Source: Planococcus glaciei (GTDB taxonomy: Bacteria > Bacillota > Bacilli > Bacillales_A > Planococcaceae). Taken from it: a stretch of DNA of 64,000 bases. The position numbers were made by a program, and so were the translations under genes. This document shows, one piece after another, positions 34,954 through 45,447 of this stretch (its first letter is position 1; each line of letters opens with the position of its first letter). The DNA lies in NCBI RefSeq assembly GCF_900099655.1, contig NZ_FNDC01000016.1:1-64000 (forward strand), written 5' to 3'. The notes below the pieces were generated by a model, which had not been told where the DNA came from, ran no database searches, and saw only the letters and a program-made list of their open reading frames with translations.

Positions 34954-35342
34954 AAGCAAAACTATTTACTGCAACGAGCAACACTTCTTGCCGGAAAGCC
35001 ATTGCTTGGCTCAACGAGTACAATATTCCGTATGTCGAGAAAAACATTTCCACTACCCCGATTACGATTGAAGAAATTCAGGAAATCCTGTCTTTAACCA
35101 ACGAAGGCACCGAAGAAATCATTTCGAAAAAAGCTTACGCCATTAAAAAGTTGAAACTCGATTTCGACAGTTTATCGTTGCCCCAATTATATCAAGTCAT
35201 CCAAGATAACCCCGGTGTGCTGCGTCTGCCTATTCTCCATGATGGAAAAAAGCTGCAAGTCGGCTATAACGATGATGAAATTCGCCAATTTCTTCCCCGC
35301 TGGTTCCGTACAAATCAATTCCAAACTTTATTAGGTATGTAA
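34950..35342 (+). CDS. Spx/ArsC-family protein lacking the first redox cysteine
   Basis: 130 residues, about the length of Spx, and clearly alignable: AW-NEYNIPYVEKNIS, NEGTEEIISKKAYAIKKL, PILHDGKKLQVGYNDDEIRQFLPR. Spx proteins bind the RNA polymerase alpha C-terminal domain and sense disulfide stress through a CxxC pair. Here the pair reads N-T-S-C, so the first Cys is Asn, and the Spx Arg equivalent after the conserved I-I-S is Lys. It is therefore a paralogue that cannot form the usual switch. Role unknown. Confidence 0.82.
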   Translation: MKAKLFTATSNTSCRKAIAWLNEYNIPYVEKNISTTPITIEEIQEILSLTNEGTEEIISKKAYAIKKLKLDFDSLSLPQLYQVIQDNPGVLRLPILHDGKKLQVGYNDDEIRQFLPRWFRTNQFQTLLGM

Positions 35343-35375
35343 CAAGGAGCCTTCCAAACAGGCTCCTTGTTTTTG
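35341..35375 (+). terminator. Terminator of the TetR/Spx-like operon
   Basis: AACAAGGAGCC and GGCTCCTTGTT around a 9-base loop, then T-run; overlaps the stop codon. Confidence 0.9.
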
Positions 35376-35484
35376 GTTGTGCGGAAGGGCCGCCGATTAG
35401 CGAAAAAGGGAGCAACAAGGCGGATTCCTTCATGTGAAAATTTCGAAAATGCCTGTTATTTTATTTTCCCGCAAAATCCCGGTA

Positions 35485-35493
35485 TGGTATGAT
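35485..35493 (+). promoter_or_regulatory. Extended -10 of the TPR gene
   Basis: TGGTATGAT, 25 bases before the start codon. Confidence 0.5.
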
Positions 35494-35517
35494 AGACAGT
35501 ACAAACGGGGTGTTTTT

Positions 35518-36498
35518 ATGCGAAAAAAATATAGGGAGCTGCAGCGCAAAGGCAACGTTATCGTATTTCCGAACACGATCAATCGCTTGCTGACGGAAGG
35601 CATGGCGCTGCTGAAAGAAGAGAATTACGAAGACGCTCGCGATAAGCTGTACCAGGTGCTGTCTTATGAACCGGAACATGCCGGGGCACTCGGTGCCTAT
35701 GCCTATTGCTTGTTTGAGCTGGGGGAATACGAGGAAGCGCTGGAGGTATGCCGGGAACTGCTGAAGGTCGGGCCTGTGCATTACCTGGAAACAATGGAAT
35801 TATACATAAGCATTTTAATGCAGGTGCGGGAATTTGAAGAAGCGGAGCGGATGATTGAAGTTCTGATTGAAGAAAAAGTCCTGCCGGAAGAACGGCTGGC
35901 GCAGTTTCTGCAGCTGCGGGATTTGAATGAGCGCATTGCGGAAAAAAACGCCAATGTAAAAATCGACCTTACCCAATACGTGCCGGAAAATTTCATCAAG
36001 CTGTCTCCGCATGAACAGGAAAGGCTGATCATGGATTTGCCGCCGGCAAGCTATGACATGCTGAAAAACAGCCTGGTTGACATTGTGCAGCATCCGGAAA
36101 CCGATTTATTGACGAAGACATACATATTGTTCATGCTCCACCAGGAGAAAGTGAAAGCCCGTGTGACGGTGGAGAAATTCCATTACGATAAGGAGTTTTT
36201 AGTGGCGAATCTGCCGGACCCGATCAACAATCCGCGCGTCCAGGACATCAAACGGATGATGGAAGAGATGCTGGAAAAAGATCCGACCCGCCTGGAGATG
36301 GTCCAGGAATTGTTTGAGCGCCACATTTATTTGTTTTATCCATTCCAATGGGATGGGTACGATGAAGCGGAAGTGGCAGACGTCTATCTTAGTTATTTAG
36401 ATCAATTGTTCACCGGAGAAATGAATTTTTCCGGCGACTCGGAACTGATGAGCCTGATTTTTCATGCCGAACAATGGTTTGAGTTGCGCAATGGGTAG
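35518..36498 (+). CDS. TPR-repeat protein (YsoA-like)
   Basis: 326 residues from ATG 35518; the open frame upstream includes the promoter. Tetratricopeptide repeats at about 20-125 (LLKEENYEDARDKLYQVLSY; ALGAYAYCLFELGEYEEALE). The C-terminal 200 residues are acidic and helical. It precedes tig, as ysoA does in B. subtilis. Molecular role unknown; TPRs usually mediate protein contacts. Confidence 0.83.
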   Translation: MRKKYRELQRKGNVIVFPNTINRLLTEGMALLKEENYEDARDKLYQVLSYEPEHAGALGAYAYCLFELGEYEEALEVCRELLKVGPVHYLETMELYISILMQVREFEEAERMIEVLIEEKVLPEERLAQFLQLRDLNERIAEKNANVKIDLTQYVPENFIKLSPHEQERLIMDLPPASYDMLKNSLVDIVQHPETDLLTKTYILFMLHQEKVKARVTVEKFHYDKEFLVANLPDPINNPRVQDIKRMMEEMLEKDPTRLEMVQELFERHIYLFYPFQWDGYDEAEVADVYLSYLDQLFTGEMNFSGDSELMSLIFHAEQWFELRNG

Positions 36499-36536
36499 AA
36501 ATAGTTGAACATAGTGGCATCTATGCTATAATATTG

Positions 36537-36542
36537 AAGTTG
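36537..36542 (+). promoter_or_regulatory. -10 element of tig
   Basis: TATAAT in ATGCTATAAT, with TG one base upstream; no good -35. Confidence 0.55.
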
Positions 36543-36601
36543 TCAAAATTCGTATAAAACGGGTAATATGACTTTGTAGAAAATGTTTGGAGGGCTTATA
36601 A

Positions 36602-37915
36602 ATGTCAGCAAAATGGGAAAAGCAAGAAGGTAACACAGGAACACTTACAGTAGAAGTACCGACAGAAGAAGTAAATGCAGGATTGGACAAAGCGTTCAAA
36701 AAAGTTGTTAAAGAAATTAACGTACCAGGTTTCCGTAAAGGAAAAATGCCGCGCCAGATGTTCGAACAACGCTTTGGCGTAGAATCACTTTACCAGGATG
36801 CCCTAGACTTCATCTTGCCGGATGCTTACGCAAACGCTGTTGAAGAAGCAGGCCTTAACCCGGTTGACCGCCCGGAAATCGATATTGTGACTCTTGAAAA
36901 AGGACAGCCGCTTGTGTTCACAGCTAAAGTAACGGTTAAGCCGGAAGTTCAGCTTGGCGAATACAAAGGCCTTGAAGTTTCTCAGCCAGCTACAGACGTA
37001 ACTGACGAAGAAATCGAAAGCCAATTGAAAGAAAACCAAGAACGTTTCGCTGAGCTTGCTGTTAAAGAAGACGAAGCAATCGTTGAAGGCGACACTGCAG
37101 TGATCGATTTTGAAGGTTTTGTTGATGGAGAAGCATTTGAAGGCGGCAAAGGAGAAAGCTATTCTCTTGAAATCGGTTCAAACTCATTCATCCCAGGCTT
37201 CGAAGAGCAATTGGTCGGCGCAAAAACAGGAGAAGAAAAAGACGTTGAAGTCACTTTCCCTGAAGAATACCACGCTGCTGAACTTGCAGGAAAAGCTGCA
37301 ACGTTCAAAGTGAAAGTAAACGAAGTAAAAGCAAAAGAGCTTCCAGAACTTGATGACGAATTCGCTAAAGAAATCGACCCAGAAGTTGAAAGCCTAGAAG
37401 CGCTTCGCACAAAAATGAAAGAAACCTTGGCTGAACAGAAAAAAGCAAATGCGGATGCAGCACTTCGCGACGAGCTAGTTCAAAAAGCAGCTGAAAATGC
37501 AACAATCGACCTTCCGCATGCCATGATCCACACTGAAATGGACCGCATGATGCAGGAATTCGAACAACGTTTGACTCAGCAAGGCATGAACCTTGACCTT
37601 TACTTCCAGTTCTCAGGCCAAGACGAAGAAGCTTTGCGTGCTCAAATGCACGACGATGCTGAAACGCGCGTACGTGTATCTCTAGTGCTTGAAGCAATTG
37701 CTGAAGCAGAGAACATGGAAGTCACTTCAGAAGACATCGACAAAGAACTTGAAAAAATGTCCGGCCAGTTTAACATGGACATCGAGCAAATCAAAACTGC
37801 TTTAGGCGGCACTGAAATGCTTGAAAACGATATCCGCATGCAAAACACAGTTGAATTCCTAGTGGAAAACGCTAAAATCACAACTGAAGTGGAAAACGTT
37901 CAAGACGCTGAATAA
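36602..37915 (+). CDS. tig: Trigger factor
   Basis: 437 residues. The ribosome-binding N-domain has the loop signature [18 protein letters not shown] (about 40-58). An FKBP-type prolyl isomerase domain (about 150-245) and the helical chaperone C-domain follow. It binds nascent chains at the ribosome exit. TGGAGGGC is the ribosome site. Precedes clpX, as in B. subtilis. Confidence 0.97.
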   Translation: MSAKWEKQEGNTGTLTVEVPTEEVNAGLDKAFKKVVKEINVPGFRKGKMPRQMFEQRFGVESLYQDALDFILPDAYANAVEEAGLNPVDRPEIDIVTLEKGQPLVFTAKVTVKPEVQLGEYKGLEVSQPATDVTDEEIESQLKENQERFAELAVKEDEAIVEGDTAVIDFEGFVDGEAFEGGKGESYSLEIGSNSFIPGFEEQLVGAKTGEEKDVEVTFPEEYHAAELAGKAATFKVKVNEVKAKELPELDDEFAKEIDPEVESLEALRTKMKETLAEQKKANADAALRDELVQKAAENATIDLPHAMIHTEMDRMMQEFEQRLTQQGMNLDLYFQFSGQDEEALRAQMHDDAETRVRVSLVLEAIAEAENMEVTSEDIDKELEKMSGQFNMDIEQIKTALGGTEMLENDIRMQNTVEFLVENAKITTEVENVQDAE

Positions 37916-37936
37916 TCAACACACATAAGCTTCATA

Positions 37937-37968
37937 GAAAACAAGGCACGGCGACGTGCCTTGTTTTC
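37937..37968 (+). terminator. Terminator of tig
   Basis: GAAAACAAGGCACG and CGTGCCTTGTTTTC, a perfect 14-bp stem with GCGA loop; the T-run is part of the stem. Confidence 0.82.
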
Positions 37969-38045
37969 CTCTACATAGAATAAAATAAGAATTACATAAA
38001 TTGATTGCTGTCCTTGAATGATTCTGTGGTTTTTGAGAGGTATAA

Positions 38046-38099
38046 GGCAAACTGGCGGTGTTGCCAATGGCAAGCCAAGGAGTTTTGCTGAAAAACTCC
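38046..38099. other. Cluster of short hairpins upstream of clpX
   Basis: GGCAA/TTGCC, TTGCCA-A-TGGCAA and GGAGTTTT/AAAACTCC (38079-38086, 38092-38099) occur within 54 bases, without U-runs. Possibly a structured leader of clpX. Confidence 0.5.
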
Positions 38100-38213
38100 A
38101 AGCGAAGATTAGTAAAGCAAATATTAACGAAGCATTCTCTTTGTAGTAATTCTAATTAGTTGCTACAATAAGCATAATCTTGTAATATTATGGCTTGAAT
38201 AGGGGTGAATACA

Positions 38214-39485
38214 TTGTTCAAATTCAATGATGAAAAAGACCATTTAAAATGTTCATTCTGCGGAAAACCGCAAGAACAGGTTCGCAAACTGGTTGCAGGA
38301 CCGGGTGTATATATTTGTGACGAATGTATTGAGCTTTGTACGGAAATCGTAGAAGAAGAGCTGGGTACAGAAGAAGCAGTGGAATTCAAAGAAGTGCCAA
38401 AACCAAAAGAGATTTTGGACATTCTAAACGGCTATGTCATCGGCCAGGAAAAAGCGAAAAAGTCTTTGGCTGTAGCAGTATACAACCATTACAAACGTGT
38501 CAATTCCAACAGCAAGATCGATGATGTCGAGTTGTCGAAATCCAATATCGTTTTGATCGGGCCGACAGGAAGCGGGAAAACTTTGCTTGCGCAAACTTTG
38601 GCGCGCATTCTGAATGTGCCGTTTGCAATTGCAGATGCCACTTCGTTGACTGAAGCGGGTTATGTCGGGGAAGATGTTGAGAACATCCTCTTGAAGCTGA
38701 TCCAAGCTGCAGACTATGATGTGGAACGTGCGGAAAAAGGCATCATCTATATCGATGAAATCGATAAAGTGGCCCGCAAATCCGAAAACCCGTCCATCAC
38801 ACGTGATGTATCAGGTGAAGGCGTTCAGCAGGCATTGCTGAAAATCCTGGAAGGCACAACAGCAAGCGTTCCTCCACAAGGCGGACGCAAGCATCCGCAT
38901 CAGGAATTTATCCAAATCGATACGACGAACGTCTTGTTCATCGTCGGCGGTGCATTTGACGGAGTCGATCAAATCATCAAACGCCGTTTGGGCAACAAAG
39001 TCATCGGTTTCGGTGCAGATCCAAACAAAGAAGAGCTGGACGAGAAGTCGCTTCTTAGCCAGTTGATTCCGGAAGATTTGCTGAAGTTCGGTTTGATTCC
39101 TGAATTTATCGGCCGTTTGCCAGTATTGGCAAGCCTTGAGCAATTGGATGAAAATGCACTCGTTCAGATTTTGACTGAGCCGAAAAATGCATTGATCAAA
39201 CAATACCAAAAAATGATGGAACTTGACGATGTCGAATTGACGTTCGAAGAAGACGCCTTAGTGGAAATTGCGAAATTGGCAATTGAACGCAAAACAGGTG
39301 CCCGCGGACTTCGTTCAATCATTGAGAACATCATGCTTGAAGTTATGTTCGACTTGCCTTCGCGCGAAGACATTGTCGAATGCGTCATTACGAAAGACAC
39401 GGTGACGAAAAACGAAATGCCGAGACTCATCTTAGAAGATGGTTCTGAATACGACGAAAAAGACAACGAAAAAACATCCGCATAA
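38214..39485 (+). CDS. clpX: ATP-dependent Clp protease ATP-binding subunit ClpX
   Basis: 423 residues. The N-terminal zinc domain has two CxxC pairs (CSFC, CDEC). The Walker A GPTGSGKT, Walker [10 protein letters not shown], sensor and RKHPHQEF pore-region motifs are intact. It unfolds substrates for ClpP. I chose TTG 38214 ([15 protein letters not shown]) with AGGGGTG upstream; GTG 38205 overlaps that site. Confidence 0.96.
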   Translation: MFKFNDEKDHLKCSFCGKPQEQVRKLVAGPGVYICDECIELCTEIVEEELGTEEAVEFKEVPKPKEILDILNGYVIGQEKAKKSLAVAVYNHYKRVNSNSKIDDVELSKSNIVLIGPTGSGKTLLAQTLARILNVPFAIADATSLTEAGYVGEDVENILLKLIQAADYDVERAEKGIIYIDEIDKVARKSENPSITRDVSGEGVQQALLKILEGTTASVPPQGGRKHPHQEFIQIDTTNVLFIVGGAFDGVDQIIKRRLGNKVIGFGADPNKEELDEKSLLSQLIPEDLLKFGLIPEFIGRLPVLASLEQLDENALVQILTEPKNALIKQYQKMMELDDVELTFEEDALVEIAKLAIERKTGARGLRSIIENIMLEVMFDLPSREDIVECVITKDTVTKNEMPRLILEDGSEYDEKDNEKTSA

Positions 39486-39559
39486 TGTGAAACGCCGGTC
39501 CTTGTGAGCCTTTGCTCAATGGATGGCTGTTTAACCAATCAGACTTTGACTCTTGCTTC

Positions 39560-39577
39560 CTCCCGAGCAATCGGGAG
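39560..39577. other. Small GC hairpin between clpX and lonA
   Basis: CTCCCGA, GCAA tetraloop, TCGGGAG. No U-run. May belong to the clpX 3' end or a lonA leader. Confidence 0.5.
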
Positions 39578-39617
39578 TGCAGCATAAGGGGAAAGTGAGT
39601 AAAAAAGGATGATACGG

Positions 39618-39668
39618 GCTGACTCTGATCGTGCACATCCGCGCGTACGGGGTCAGCTTGTTTTTTTG
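39618..39668 (+). terminator. Terminator or attenuator before lonA
   Basis: GCTGACTC (39618-39625) with GGGTCAGC (39650-39657; one wobble), then a long T-run, ending 30 bases before lonA. Confidence 0.72.
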
Positions 39669-39680
39669 ACGAAAATAATC

Positions 39681-39694
39681 GGAGGTGCAACTCC
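39681..39694 (+). promoter_or_regulatory. lonA ribosome site that can pair with CTCC
   Basis: GGAG of the ribosome site (39681-39684) can pair with CTCC (39691-39694) just before ATG 39698. Only four pairs, so the effect is uncertain. Confidence 0.35.
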
Positions 39695-39697
39695 CTA

Positions 39698-42025
39698 ATG
39701 GCTAAGAGAAAAGTAACCAAACGTGTACCATTATTGCCGCTGCGAGGGCTTCTCGTATTTCCGACAATGGTGCTTCATATTGATGTCGGCCGTGATCGGT
39801 CGATTGCCGCTTTAGAACAGGCGATGCTTGAAGACAATATTGTCTTTTTGGCAACCCAAAAAGAAATGAGCATTGAGCAGCCTGAAAAAGACGATTTGCA
39901 AAAAATCGGGACGCTCGCGTACGTGAAACAGATGCTGAAACTGCCAAACGGCACCATCCGCGTCTTAGTGGAAGGCCTGGAGCGCGGGCAATGGAAAAAT
40001 TATGAGGAAGAAGAAGCTTTCACCGTCGTGGAAGTCACTTCCTTCCCGGATGAACCGGAGCGCACGGCGGAACAGGATGCCTTGATGCGCATGCTGCTCG
40101 AGCATTTCGAGAAATACGCGAAAGCTTCGAAAAAAGTATCGACTGAAACTTATAACACGGTAGCCGATATCGAAGAACCGGGCCGCCTGGCCGATATGGT
40201 CGCTTCGCATCTGCCGCTGAAAGTGAACGAAAAGCAGGAAGTGCTGGAAACTTTTGATATCAACACACGCCTTGAGATGCTGATTGCGCGCCTTCACAAC
40301 GAGCAAGAAGTGATCGATCTGGAGAAACGCATTTCGCAGCGTGTGAAAAAATCGATGGAACAGACGCAAAAAGAATTTTATTTGCGCGAACAAATGAAAG
40401 CCATCCAAACGGAACTGGGGGATAAAGACGGCAAATCCGGAGAAATCGTCGATTTGCGGAAACGCATCGAAGACGCCGGCATGCCGGAATCAACCGAGAA
40501 AGCCGCTTTGAAAGAACTGGACCGCTACGAAAAATTGCCGTCTGCAGCAGCAGAGAGCGGCATCATCCGCAACTACATCGAATGGCTTGTCACGATTCCA
40601 TGGTCAGAAGCAACGGAAGACCGCCTTGACATCAAATACGCGGAAGAAGTGCTCGACCGCGACCATGATGGACTGGAAAGCGTCAAAGAGCGCGTGCTGG
40701 AATATTTGGCTGTCCAACAGATGACCAATTCCTTGCGTGGACCGATTCTTTGCCTGGTCGGCCCTCCAGGTGTCGGAAAGACTTCTCTTGCGAAATCGAT
40801 TGCGGAATCGCTGGACCGCAAATTTGTCCGCGTCTCGCTTGGCGGCGTGCGCGACGAATCGGAAATTCGCGGCCATCGCCGTACGTATGTCGGCGCGATG
40901 CCAGGCCGCATCATCCAAGGGATGAAACGGGCAGGCACAATTAACCCAGTATTCCTGCTGGATGAAATCGATAAAATGTCGAACGATTTCCGGGGAGATC
41001 CATCGTCGGCAATGCTTGAAGTATTGGATCCGGAACAAAACAATACGTTCAGCGACCATTACATTGAAGAAACGTATGATCTTTCGAACGTGTTGTTTAT
41101 TGCCACTGCGAATGATCTGGGTTCTATTCCAGGGCCGCTTCGCGACCGGATGGAAGTCATCACGATTGCGGGCTATACAGAAGCGGAAAAACAAATGATC
41201 GCGAAAAACCATTTGGCGCCGAAGCAATTGAAAGAACATGGCTTGACGGAAGAGCAGCTGCAGTTTGAAGAAGGTGCATTGCTTCACCTGGTCCGCTATT
41301 ATACACGCGAAGCAGGTGTCCGTGGACTCGAGCGCACCATCGCATCGATTTGCCGGAAAGTGACGAAACAGATCGTGGCAGGCGAAAAAGAGCAAGTGAC
41401 GGTAACAGCGGACGCCATCGAGGATTACCTCGGCAAACGCAAATTCCGCTACGGCATGGCTGAAACGGTCAACCAAGTCGGCGTGGCTACTGGCCTTGCG
41501 TATACGACTGTCGGCGGCGATACGCTTCAAATCGAAGTGTCGCTGTCTCCAGGCAAAGGCAAATTGCAATTGACTGGGAAACTCGGAGATGTCATGAAAG
41601 AATCGGCGCAGACGGCCTTATCGTTTGTCAGAGCACGCGCCGAGTCGCTTGGCATCGATCCGAACTTCCACGAGTCGAATGACATCCACATCCACGTTCC
41701 GGAAGGCGCTGTTCCAAAAGACGGCCCTTCCGCCGGGATTACGATTGCAACGGCACTCGTTTCTGCGCTGACGAAACGCCCGATCCACCGCGAAGTCGGC
41801 ATGACGGGTGAAATTACCTTGCGCGGCCGCGTTCTGCCGATCGGCGGCGTGAAAGAGAAAACCTTAAGCGCTCACCGTGCCGGATTGAAAACAATTATCC
41901 TGCCGATCGACAACGAGCGGGATATTGAAGACATTCCAGAAAGTGTCCGCGAAGAATTGACGTTCAAACTCGTTTCGCTGGCGGATGAAGCGCTGGAAAT
42001 CGCATTAGAAGGAGCAAACGAATGA
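39698..42025 (+). CDS. lonA: ATP-dependent protease Lon
   Basis: 775 residues. The N-terminal substrate domain (about 1-200), AAA+ module with Walker [10 protein letters not shown], and protease domain with the Ser motif [12 protein letters not shown] and the Lys in [14 protein letters not shown] give a complete enzyme. It degrades misfolded and regulatory proteins. It overlaps engB by 4 bases. B. subtilis carries lonB between clpX and lonA; that gene is missing here. Confidence 0.96.
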   Translation: MAKRKVTKRVPLLPLRGLLVFPTMVLHIDVGRDRSIAALEQAMLEDNIVFLATQKEMSIEQPEKDDLQKIGTLAYVKQMLKLPNGTIRVLVEGLERGQWKNYEEEEAFTVVEVTSFPDEPERTAEQDALMRMLLEHFEKYAKASKKVSTETYNTVADIEEPGRLADMVASHLPLKVNEKQEVLETFDINTRLEMLIARLHNEQEVIDLEKRISQRVKKSMEQTQKEFYLREQMKAIQTELGDKDGKSGEIVDLRKRIEDAGMPESTEKAALKELDRYEKLPSAAAESGIIRNYIEWLVTIPWSEATEDRLDIKYAEEVLDRDHDGLESVKERVLEYLAVQQMTNSLRGPILCLVGPPGVGKTSLAKSIAESLDRKFVRVSLGGVRDESEIRGHRRTYVGAMPGRIIQGMKRAGTINPVFLLDEIDKMSNDFRGDPSSAMLEVLDPEQNNTFSDHYIEETYDLSNVLFIATANDLGSIPGPLRDRMEVITIAGYTEAEKQMIAKNHLAPKQLKEHGLTEEQLQFEEGALLHLVRYYTREAGVRGLERTIASICRKVTKQIVAGEKEQVTVTADAIEDYLGKRKFRYGMAETVNQVGVATGLAYTTVGGDTLQIEVSLSPGKGKLQLTGKLGDVMKESAQTALSFVRARAESLGIDPNFHESNDIHIHVPEGAVPKDGPSAGITIATALVSALTKRPIHREVGMTGEITLRGRVLPIGGVKEKTLSAHRAGLKTIILPIDNERDIEDIPESVREELTFKLVSLADEALEIALEGANE

Positions 42026-42603
42026 TAGTCAATAATGTAGAACTTGTAATCAGTGCCGTCCGCCCGGATCAGTATCCGGAAGACGGCCTGCCGGAATTCG
42101 CTTTAGCGGGCCGGTCGAACGTCGGGAAATCGTCGTTCATCAACAAAATGATCGGCCGCAAAAGCATGGCGCGCATTTCCTCAAAACCTGGGAAAACGCA
42201 GACGCTGAACTTCTATAAAATAGAAGAAAAATTGTTTTACGTCGATGTTCCAGGCTATGGCTATGCCAAAGTCTCCAAATCGGAACGCGAAGCTTGGGGC
42301 AAAATGATCGAGCGCTATATTACCGGACGTGAGGAATTGCGTGCGGTGATCCAAATCGTCGATTTGCGCCATGCACCGAGCCGGGACGATATCGCGATGT
42401 ACGACTTTATGAAGCATTACGATATTCCGTGCATCATCATCGCCACGAAAGCGGATAAGATTCCAAAAGGCAAATGGGAGAAGCACAAAAAAGTGGTTCG
42501 CCAGACGCTCGAAATGGACAAAAACGATCCATTGATCGTCTTTTCATCTGAAACCGGCCTTGGCAAAGATGCCGCTTGGGCAGAAATCGAAAAGAGAATG
42601 TAA
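42022..42603 (+). CDS. engB: Ribosome biogenesis GTPase EngB (YsxC)
   Basis: 193 residues, a single G domain: G1 [10 protein letters not shown]3 DVPGYGYA, G4 TKADKI. Needed for 50S subunit assembly. It is translationally coupled to lonA. Confidence 0.96.
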   Translation: MIVNNVELVISAVRPDQYPEDGLPEFALAGRSNVGKSSFINKMIGRKSMARISSKPGKTQTLNFYKIEEKLFYVDVPGYGYAKVSKSEREAWGKMIERYITGREELRAVIQIVDLRHAPSRDDIAMYDFMKHYDIPCIIIATKADKIPKGKWEKHKKVVRQTLEMDKNDPLIVFSSETGLGKDAAWAEIEKRM

Positions 42604-42612
42604 TAGGAAGGA

Positions 42613-42638
42613 AGCGCAGCTGAGGCTGCGCTTTTTTT
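42613..42638 (+). terminator. Terminator of lonA-engB
   Basis: AGCGCAGC, TGAG, GCTGCGCT and a long T-run. Confidence 0.93.
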
Positions 42639-42661
42639 TGTGGAGAAAAGACGAATGGGGC

Positions 42662-42713
42662 TTTGCTGCAAGTAAAAGGGCACTTTCGCTTTTCGCCTGC
42701 GAAAAGCAGGCAG
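42662..42713. repeat. Palindrome element beside array 2, copy of the one at 49531
   Basis: The palindrome GCTTTTCGC-CT-GCGAAAAGC is at 42688-42707. The surrounding 52 bases align without gaps to 49531-49582 with about nine differences; shared flanks include GCAAGTAAA and TTTCGCTTTTCGC. Confidence 0.8.
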
Positions 42714-42756
42714 TTAAAAGGGTTGCCGTTTTTGAATGGGGCTGGATATTGGCGTA

Positions 42757-42866
42757 TCGCAGATAAAATTTCAGCAACGCAGATAAATTTTGAAAATCGA
42801 AGATAAATCTTCAGGAACGCAGATAAATCGCAAGTATCGCAGATAAATCTAGAATACCGCAGATAA
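42757..42866. repeat. Array 2: six CGCAGATAA cores at exact 20-bp period
   Basis: Cores YCGCAGATAA (one TCGAAGATAA) start at 42757, 42777, 42797, 42817, 42837 and 42857, with 10 variable bases between. Same core, period and copy number as array 1, some 41.5 kb away. It lies between the engB terminator and the hem promoter. Confidence 0.9.
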
Positions 42867-43093
42867 ACATCTCGGCTCGCCCAATTCACAAGCCACTCTC
42901 AACTCCCAACGCTGCGTAACCGGAAAAGCGCCAATCCGGACCCGTGCCACGCCTAAGTTCTCGCACTATTTCGACTAAGAGCGTTATGCTTGTTAGTGGT
43001 CTGACGCTTTGATAAACTTACATTATAATAATTATAAATAAATATACATTCATTGCTTGTTCACAAATTGTAAAGCTTAGAACAGTACAAAAG

Positions 43094-43102
43094 TGGTATA
43101 CT
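43094..43102 (+). promoter_or_regulatory. Extended -10 of the hem operon
   Basis: TGGTATACT, about 40 bases before hemA; no clear -35. Confidence 0.55.
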
Positions 43103-43143
43103 TACTTATATTGAAATATGAACGTGAAAGGTGTTTTGATCCC

Positions 43144-44514
43144 ATGCATACATTAGTAGTCGGGGTGAATTATCGCTCTGCACCGGTGGAAATCCGCGAG
43201 AAGCTTTCATTCATCGAATCGGAACTTCCACAAGCCATGCAGGCGTTAAAAGAACAAAAAAGCATATTGGAAAATGTCATCGTGTCTACTTGCAACCGGA
43301 CAGAAATCTACGCGGTGGTCGATCAGCTTCACACGGGACGCTATTATGTGAAGCAATTCTTGGCGGATTATTTCGGTCTGTCCCAAGAAGCGTTCTCGCA
43401 GTATTTATTTGTCCACGAGCAGGAAGAAGCGGTTGAGCATTTGTTCCGTGTGACGGCCGGCATCGACTCAATGGTGCTTGGGGAAACCCAGATTCTTGGC
43501 CAAGTGAGAAACAGTTTCCTCGCTGGACAGGAAAACGGCACGACCGGAACGGTTTTCAACCAGTTGTTCAAGCAGGCCGTGACATTGGCAAAACGGGCGC
43601 ATTCCGAAACAGCGATCGGCGAGAATGCCGTATCGGTTTCTTATGCAGCTGTTGAGCTGGGCAAGAAAATTTTCGGCACGTTGAAAAACAAACGGGTCGT
43701 TATTTTAGGCGCGGGCAAAATGGGCGAATTGGCCATCAAGAACTTGCAAGGCAGCGGGGCAGACAACGTGACGGTCATCAACCGTACGTTTGAAAAAGCC
43801 GAAGCCTTGGCAGAAAAATTCAACGGCCGTGCAGTGCCGATGAACCAATTGCAATGCGCACTTTTAGAGGCGGATATTCTGATTTCCTCAACGGGTGCAA
43901 CGGACTACGTCATCGATTACGAATTGATGCAGTTTGTTGAAAAACTTCGCAAAGGCAAGCCGTTGTTCATGGTGGACATCGCCGTGCCGCGCGACGTAGA
44001 TCCGCGCATTTCGGAATTGTCGAATGTATTCTTATACGATATCGATGATATGCAAGGCATTGTCGAAGCGAACCTGGCTGAGCGGGAACGCGCTGCAGGC
44101 GAAATCATGACGATGGTCAACCACGAAGCGCAGCAGTTCAACGACTGGCTGACAACACTTGGCGTCGTACCGGTGATTTCCGCATTGCGCCAAAAAGCAT
44201 TGACGATCCAGGCGGAAACGATGGCGAGCATTGAAAACAAAATGCCGGACTTGACCGACCGTGAAAAGAAAATCCTGAACAAACATACGAAATCGATTAT
44301 TAATCAATTGCTGAAAGAGCCGATTTTGCAGGCAAAAGAAATGGCCGGTGCACCGAAATCACGCGAACAGCTTGAATTGTTCCAGCAGATTTTCGGCATC
44401 GAAGAAGATGTGCAAGAGGAAATTGTGAAACAAATGAAAGCTCCGCAGAAAAAGGCGGCAACCAATAAAGAACAGAACGTTCAAAAACAAGAAACTCCCG
44501 GATATTCATTTTAA
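43144..44514 (+). CDS. hemA: Glutamyl-tRNA reductase
   Basis: 456 residues from ATG 43144 (AAAGGTG upstream); the frame extends into the promoter, which is not credible. The catalytic Cys50 lies in [10 protein letters not shown], the NADPH-binding motif is [12 protein letters not shown], and the C-terminal dimerisation helix is present. Commits glutamyl-tRNA to tetrapyrrole synthesis. First of six hem genes. Confidence 0.96.
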   Translation: MHTLVVGVNYRSAPVEIREKLSFIESELPQAMQALKEQKSILENVIVSTCNRTEIYAVVDQLHTGRYYVKQFLADYFGLSQEAFSQYLFVHEQEEAVEHLFRVTAGIDSMVLGETQILGQVRNSFLAGQENGTTGTVFNQLFKQAVTLAKRAHSETAIGENAVSVSYAAVELGKKIFGTLKNKRVVILGAGKMGELAIKNLQGSGADNVTVINRTFEKAEALAEKFNGRAVPMNQLQCALLEADILISSTGATDYVIDYELMQFVEKLRKGKPLFMVDIAVPRDVDPRISELSNVFLYDIDDMQGIVEANLAERERAAGEIMTMVNHEAQQFNDWLTTLGVVPVISALRQKALTIQAETMASIENKMPDLTDREKKILNKHTKSIINQLLKEPILQAKEMAGAPKSREQLELFQQIFGIEEDVQEEIVKQMKAPQKKAATNKEQNVQKQETPGYSF

Positions 44515-44599
44515 GCTTTCTGAAAGAGGCGTTTTCGAATCTATATGCTAAAATGTAGATGCGGGAACGCCTTTAATTATGGAAACGAAGGGGAATGGG

Positions 44600-45430
44600 A
44601 TGGCTGATATAACAATGGCAAGGCTGCATGAAGCTATGGTTATTCTATATGCTGTCAGCCTTGTTTTTTATTTTATTGATTACTTATATAAAGAGAAAAA
44701 AGCGAGCCGCATTGCGATGGGCTTGCTTGGCGTCGTATGGATGATGCAGACCGTATTCCTCGTTTTGTACATCATCGAAACGCAGCGGTTCCCGATTCTG
44801 ACTTTGTTTGAAGGCATCTATTTTTATGCGTGGCTGCTGGTGACTTTGTCGCTCGTGCTGCGGATTTTCTACCGCTTTGATTTTGCGGTATTTTTCATCA
44901 ACATCATCGGATTTATCTTTATGACTATTCATACATTTGCGCCGGTGCAAATTGAAAAGTCGCCGGCAGGGCAGGATCTGGTTTCGGAACTATTGTTTAT
45001 CCATATAACATTCGCCATTCTGTCGTACGTCGCTTTTTCGCTGTCGTTCGTGTTCTCAGCGCTGCACCTCGTTTTGTACCGCTTGCTGAAAAAGAAAAAG
45101 TGGACAAAACAGTGGAGCAATTTGCCGTCGCTTGGCCAGACGGAACTTGGCATGACGATTTCCATTCTTGTCGGAATTTCGCTGCTGTTCGTGTCGCTGG
45201 TCCTCGGGCTGCAATGGGCCGTCATCTCATTGGCGGAATTTTCGCTGCTCGACATGAAAATCGTCGGTTCGTTCATCCTGCTGCTCATCTACAGCTGGGT
45301 GCTGTACCGCCACCGAAAAGGCAATTTGAATGGCATGTCTTATGCAATGGCGCACATTTATGCGTTTTTGCTTTTACTCATCAACTTCTTCCTCGGAAGC
45401 CGGTTGTCTGAATTTCATTTTTGGTATTAA
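44600..45430 (+). CDS. hemX: HemX membrane protein (CcsA/cytochrome c assembly family)
   Basis: 276 residues, the same as B. subtilis HemX, with eight transmembrane segments and the CcsA-type region ([20 protein letters not shown]). In B. subtilis it lowers HemA levels. ATG 44600 follows GAAGGGG; an ATG seven codons earlier has no site. Confidence 0.9.
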   Translation: MADITMARLHEAMVILYAVSLVFYFIDYLYKEKKASRIAMGLLGVVWMMQTVFLVLYIIETQRFPILTLFEGIYFYAWLLVTLSLVLRIFYRFDFAVFFINIIGFIFMTIHTFAPVQIEKSPAGQDLVSELLFIHITFAILSYVAFSLSFVFSALHLVLYRLLKKKKWTKQWSNLPSLGQTELGMTISILVGISLLFVSLVLGLQWAVISLAEFSLLDMKIVGSFILLLIYSWVLYRHRKGNLNGMSYAMAHIYAFLLLLINFFLGSRLSEFHFWY

Positions 45431-45447
45431 GGAAAGGTAGGATTCAT

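Noticed and set aside
36505-36542. TTGAAC as the -35 of tig
   Set aside because: Spacing to TATAAT is 26 bases, too long for a vegetative promoter.
39541-39560. CtsR operator upstream of lonA
   Set aside because: Only a single weak TTTGACT half-site; no second properly spaced half.
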